From positions 1-5,815 of the forward strand of contig CAZMUZ010000173.1 of NCBI GenBank assembly GCA_964569315.1: a stretch of DNA of 5,815 bases. The letters are read 5' to 3'. A model generated the notes under the pieces. It was not told the origin of the DNA, ran no database searches, and saw only the letters and a list, made by a program, of their open reading frames with translations. Origin of the DNA: CADEFF01 sp964569315. Its GTDB lineage: Bacteria; Pseudomonadota; Alphaproteobacteria; Dongiales; Dongiaceae. Below, in pieces: positions 3,711 to 5,815 of the stretch (its first letter is position 1; each line of letters starts with the position of its first letter). A program made the translations under genes and the position numbers.

Positions 3711-5815
3711 CTAACGCCTTGATCCGCCATCCTTCTCGGCCAGAAACGCTCGGGTTGTCGCCACCGCATCGGCAAGCCCGACCCGATTGATCTCGACGCC
3801 ATCGGGGAAGGCGCCCTTGAGGCGCGATGGCATCATCGGGTCGAGCAGTACGAAGACGCCGTGATCGTCGGCCCGTCGCACCAGCCGTCCGAAGGCCTGC
3901 TTCAGCCGCAGCCGGGTCAGGCGGTCGTCGTAATGCCGGCCGTCGAAGGCCTTGCGGCGCGCGCGATGCAGGATGTTCGGGCGCGGCCAGGGAACGCGGT
4001 CGAACAGCACGAGACGCAGCGAGCGGCCTGGCACGTCGACCCCGTCGCGGACCGCGTCGGTGCCGAGCAGCGACGCATCCTCCTCGGCGCGGAAGATATC
4101 CACGAGGGTCGAGGTATCCATCGCATCGACATGCTGGGCCAGCAGCATCAGCCCGTCGCGCTCGAGCGCCGGCGCGATGCGACGATGCACGTGGCGCAGC
4201 CGCTGGATCGCCGTGAAGATGCCGAGCGCGCCGCCGCCCGCCGCGCGGATCAGCTCGCGATAGGCGGCGGCCACCTGGTCGAGATCGTCCTTCCGCACGT
4301 CGGTCACGACGAAGACGCGCGTCTGGTTCGGATAATCGAAGGGCGAGGGGACGCGGGCGCGGATCGCCGGATTGGGGAGATGGGCAGCACCGGTGCGCGC
4401 CTCGGAGGCGGCCCAGTCGACCTCCGCGTCGCCCGAGCCGTCCGTCAGCGTCGCCGAGGTCACCAGCAGCCCTTGCGCGGGTGCGGCGACCGTCGCGGCG
4501 AAAGGCAGGGTCGGATCGACCCAGTGGCGATACATGCCGACGTCGATGTCGCGCCCGTCGCTGCGCTCGACGCCGAGCCAGTCGACGAAGGTCGCGGGGG
4601 GCGCTTCGCCCAAGGTCTTCAGCATGGCGCGCCAGCCATCGAGCTCCATCTCGACGCGGCGCCGGAGCCCGCGCTGCACCGCCTCGATGCGCAGCCGCGT
4701 CGCGCTGTCGAGATCGGCGGCCTCGAGATCGAGCTTGGCCGCAAGCCGGCGCATCAGGAGCTGCAGCGGCTCGGCGAGCTCGCCGAGTGCCGCGGCCAGC
4801 GCGCGGCCGGCCTCCACCATGCCCTCGACCGGCGGCAACAGGTCGGTCTCGAGCGAGTAGGGATTGTCGGCATCGGCGTCTCGCGCATAGACCTGCTGGC
4901 GCACATGGGCGAGGAACCGCTCCGCCGGCCCCAGCGCCTCGCCGCCCGGAAGGCGCGACTGCCAGGCCTCGCCGGGAAGCTGCCGCGCGGCGCCGAGCGC
5001 ATTCTTCAGCGCCGCCTCGGCCTGCTCGTCGCCCGACACCAGATCCTCGACCCGCCGCTTGAGGCCGCGGGCGCGGCTCTGCCGGCGGCTGTCCTCGGAC
5101 CCCAGGATCCAGCGCCGAAGCTCGATCATCTCCTGGCCCGTGAGGTGGCTCGCGAAGGTGTTGTCGGCCGCCTCGAAGAGATGATGGCCTTCGTCGAAGA
5201 CGTAGCTGCTCGGCTGGGTTTTCTCCTCGGCGCCGATCGCCGCCTGGATCATCACCAGCGCATGGTTTGCGATGACGATCTCCGCGCGCCGCGCCCGCCG
5301 GATCGATCGCTCGATGTAGCATTTGTGGTAGTGCGGGCAGGCGGAATAGACGCATTCGCCGCGCCGGTCCGCGAGCCCGAGGCTGCGGCCCCGGCCGATG
5401 AGGTCGGGCAGCCAGCCGGGGAAATCGCCGCCGACGAGATCGCCGTCGCGCGTCGCCTGCGCGAACCGCGCCATCAGGCCGAGGGCGGTGGTGTCGCCCG
5501 GCCGGTTGGGCAGGGCGCGCACGGCCTCCTCCAGATTGAGCAGGCAGAGATAGTTCTCGCGGCCCTTGCGCACCACCGCCTTCATCGCCTTCTCCACCGG
5601 ATCGGGGTAGAGCCGGTCGAGCTCGCCGTCGATCTGATGCTGCAGGTTGCGAGTGAAGGTGCTGATCCAGACGGCGGCCTCGTTCTTCTGGGCCCAGAGG
5701 CTCGCGGGCGCGATATAGCCGAGCGTCTTGCCGACGCCGGTGCCGGCCTCGGCGATCACGAAATTGGGCTCGCCCTCGCGCTCGCGCGGCGCGAAGGCCG
5801 CGGCGGCGGCCGAGG
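3711..5815 (-). CDS. ATP-dependent DNA helicase, DinG/XPD (Rad3-like) Fe-S family, N-terminus outside window
   Basis: This is a superfamily 2 helicase of the DinG/YoaA/XPD type, a 5'-3' DNA unwinding enzyme linked in relatives to repair and to clearing R-loops or replication blocks. About 700 residues are visible; the frame runs off the window end, so the start is missing. Numbering from the internal GTG codon at 5759, the Walker A motif EAGTGVGKT is at 4-12 and motif Ia (STFTRNLQHQ) at 33-42. Four cysteines, C72, C136, C141 and C147, match the Fe-S cluster ligands, and the last three have the X4/X5 spacing I recall for E. coli DinG. The DEGH box is at 189-192, motif III SAT at 435-437, a motif IV-like segment (GIFTAIQRLRHV) at 513-524, motif V DGVDVPG at 572-578 and motif VI QAFGRLVRR at 621-629. 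All core motifs look intact. About 240 residues lie between the DEGH box and SAT, where this family carries its arch domain. The stop is TAG at 3713-3711. The GTG at 5759 is not a real start, since conserved sequence (FAPREREGEPNF) continues upstream. Confidence 0.95.
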   Translation of the reverse strand, partial: SAAAAAFAPREREGEPNFVIAEAGTGVGKTLGYIAPASLWAQKNEAAVWISTFTRNLQHQIDGELDRLYPDPVEKAMKAVVRKGRENYLCLLNLEEAVRALPNRPGDTTALGLMARFAQATRDGDLVGGDFPGWLPDLIGRGRSLGLADRRGECVYSACPHYHKCYIERSIRRARRAEIVIANHALVMIQAAIGAEEKTQPSSYVFDEGHHLFEAADNTFASHLTGQEMIELRRWILGSEDSRRQSRARGLKRRVEDLVSGDEQAEAALKNALGAARQLPGEAWQSRLPGGEALGPAERFLAHVRQQVYARDADADNPYSLETDLLPPVEGMVEAGRALAAALGELAEPLQLLMRRLAAKLDLEAADLDSATRLRIEAVQRGLRRRVEMELDGWRAMLKTLGEAPPATFVDWLGVERSDGRDIDVGMYRHWVDPTLPFAATVAAPAQGLLVTSATLTDGSGDAEVDWAASEARTGAAHLPNPAIRARVPSPFDYPNQTRVFVVTDVRKDDLDQVAAAYRELIRAAGGGALGIFTAIQRLRHVHRRIAPALERDGLMLLAQHVDAMDTSTLVDIFRAEEDASLLGTDAVRDGVDVPGRSLRLVLFDRVPWPRPNILHRARRKAFDGRHYDDRLTRLRLKQAFGRLVRRADDHGVFVLLDPMMPSRLKGAFPDGVEINRVGLADAVATTRAFLAEKDGGSRR

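Noticed and set aside
3595..5355. Long minus-strand open frame (586 codons) overlapping the helicase gene
   Set aside because: It has Arg/Ala/Gly-rich low-complexity content and no family resemblance, whereas the helicase frame carries all the expected motifs. It is a shadow frame.
1..5815. CRISPR arrays, tRNA or rRNA genes, insertion sequences, phage or defence genes
   Set aside because: I saw no regularly spaced repeats, tRNA-like cloverleaf, transposase motifs or terminal inverted repeats. All five genes look like ordinary chromosomal genes with similar composition.

Overview
This is a GC-rich chromosomal stretch, most likely from an alphaproteobacterium. The evidence is the GroEL C-terminal half with its DMDF-ended Gly/Met tail, a TerB-like protein and a DinG/XPD-type helicase whose wording resembles alphaproteobacterial homologues as I remember them, and G/C-heavy third codon positions. 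A Rhodospirillales- or Hyphomicrobiales-like source is a guess. Five protein genes are supported, two of them cut by the window edges. I see no rRNA, tRNA, CRISPR array, insertion sequence, phage gene or plasmid origin.

Layout: (1) 1-783 (+) is the 3' half of groEL, closed by a strong intrinsic terminator at 823-855. (2) 890-1294 (-) is a small TerB-family protein that converges on groEL; three consecutive hairpins occupy the junction. (3) 1295-1552 is a divergent intergenic region with several dyads and a weak promoter candidate for the TerB-like gene. (4) 1553-1918 (+) is a stand-alone CheY-like receiver. (5) 1949-3604 (-) encodes a two-domain protein that looks like a GGDEF-EAL protein with both catalytic signatures lost; it converges on the receiver gene across a 30-bp gap containing a hairpin. 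(6) 3605-3710 is a short gap with clustered TTTCGCG/CGCGAAA and CGAAATG/CATTTCG dyads. (7) 3711 to the window end (-) is most of an Fe-S DinG/XPD-type DNA helicase whose N-terminus lies outside.

How the genes relate: the region reads as ordinary core genome with independent transcription units, covering protein folding (GroEL), DNA repair or replication-conflict resolution (helicase) and signalling (receiver, degenerate GGDEF-EAL protein). The helicase and the GGDEF-EAL-like gene share a strand and could be cotranscribed, but the 106-bp gap with dyads also fits a separate promoter. No clearly new multi-gene system is visible. The best candidate for new biology is the doubly degenerate GGDEF-EAL-like protein, which is predicted to bind or scaffold rather than to make or break cyclic di-GMP.
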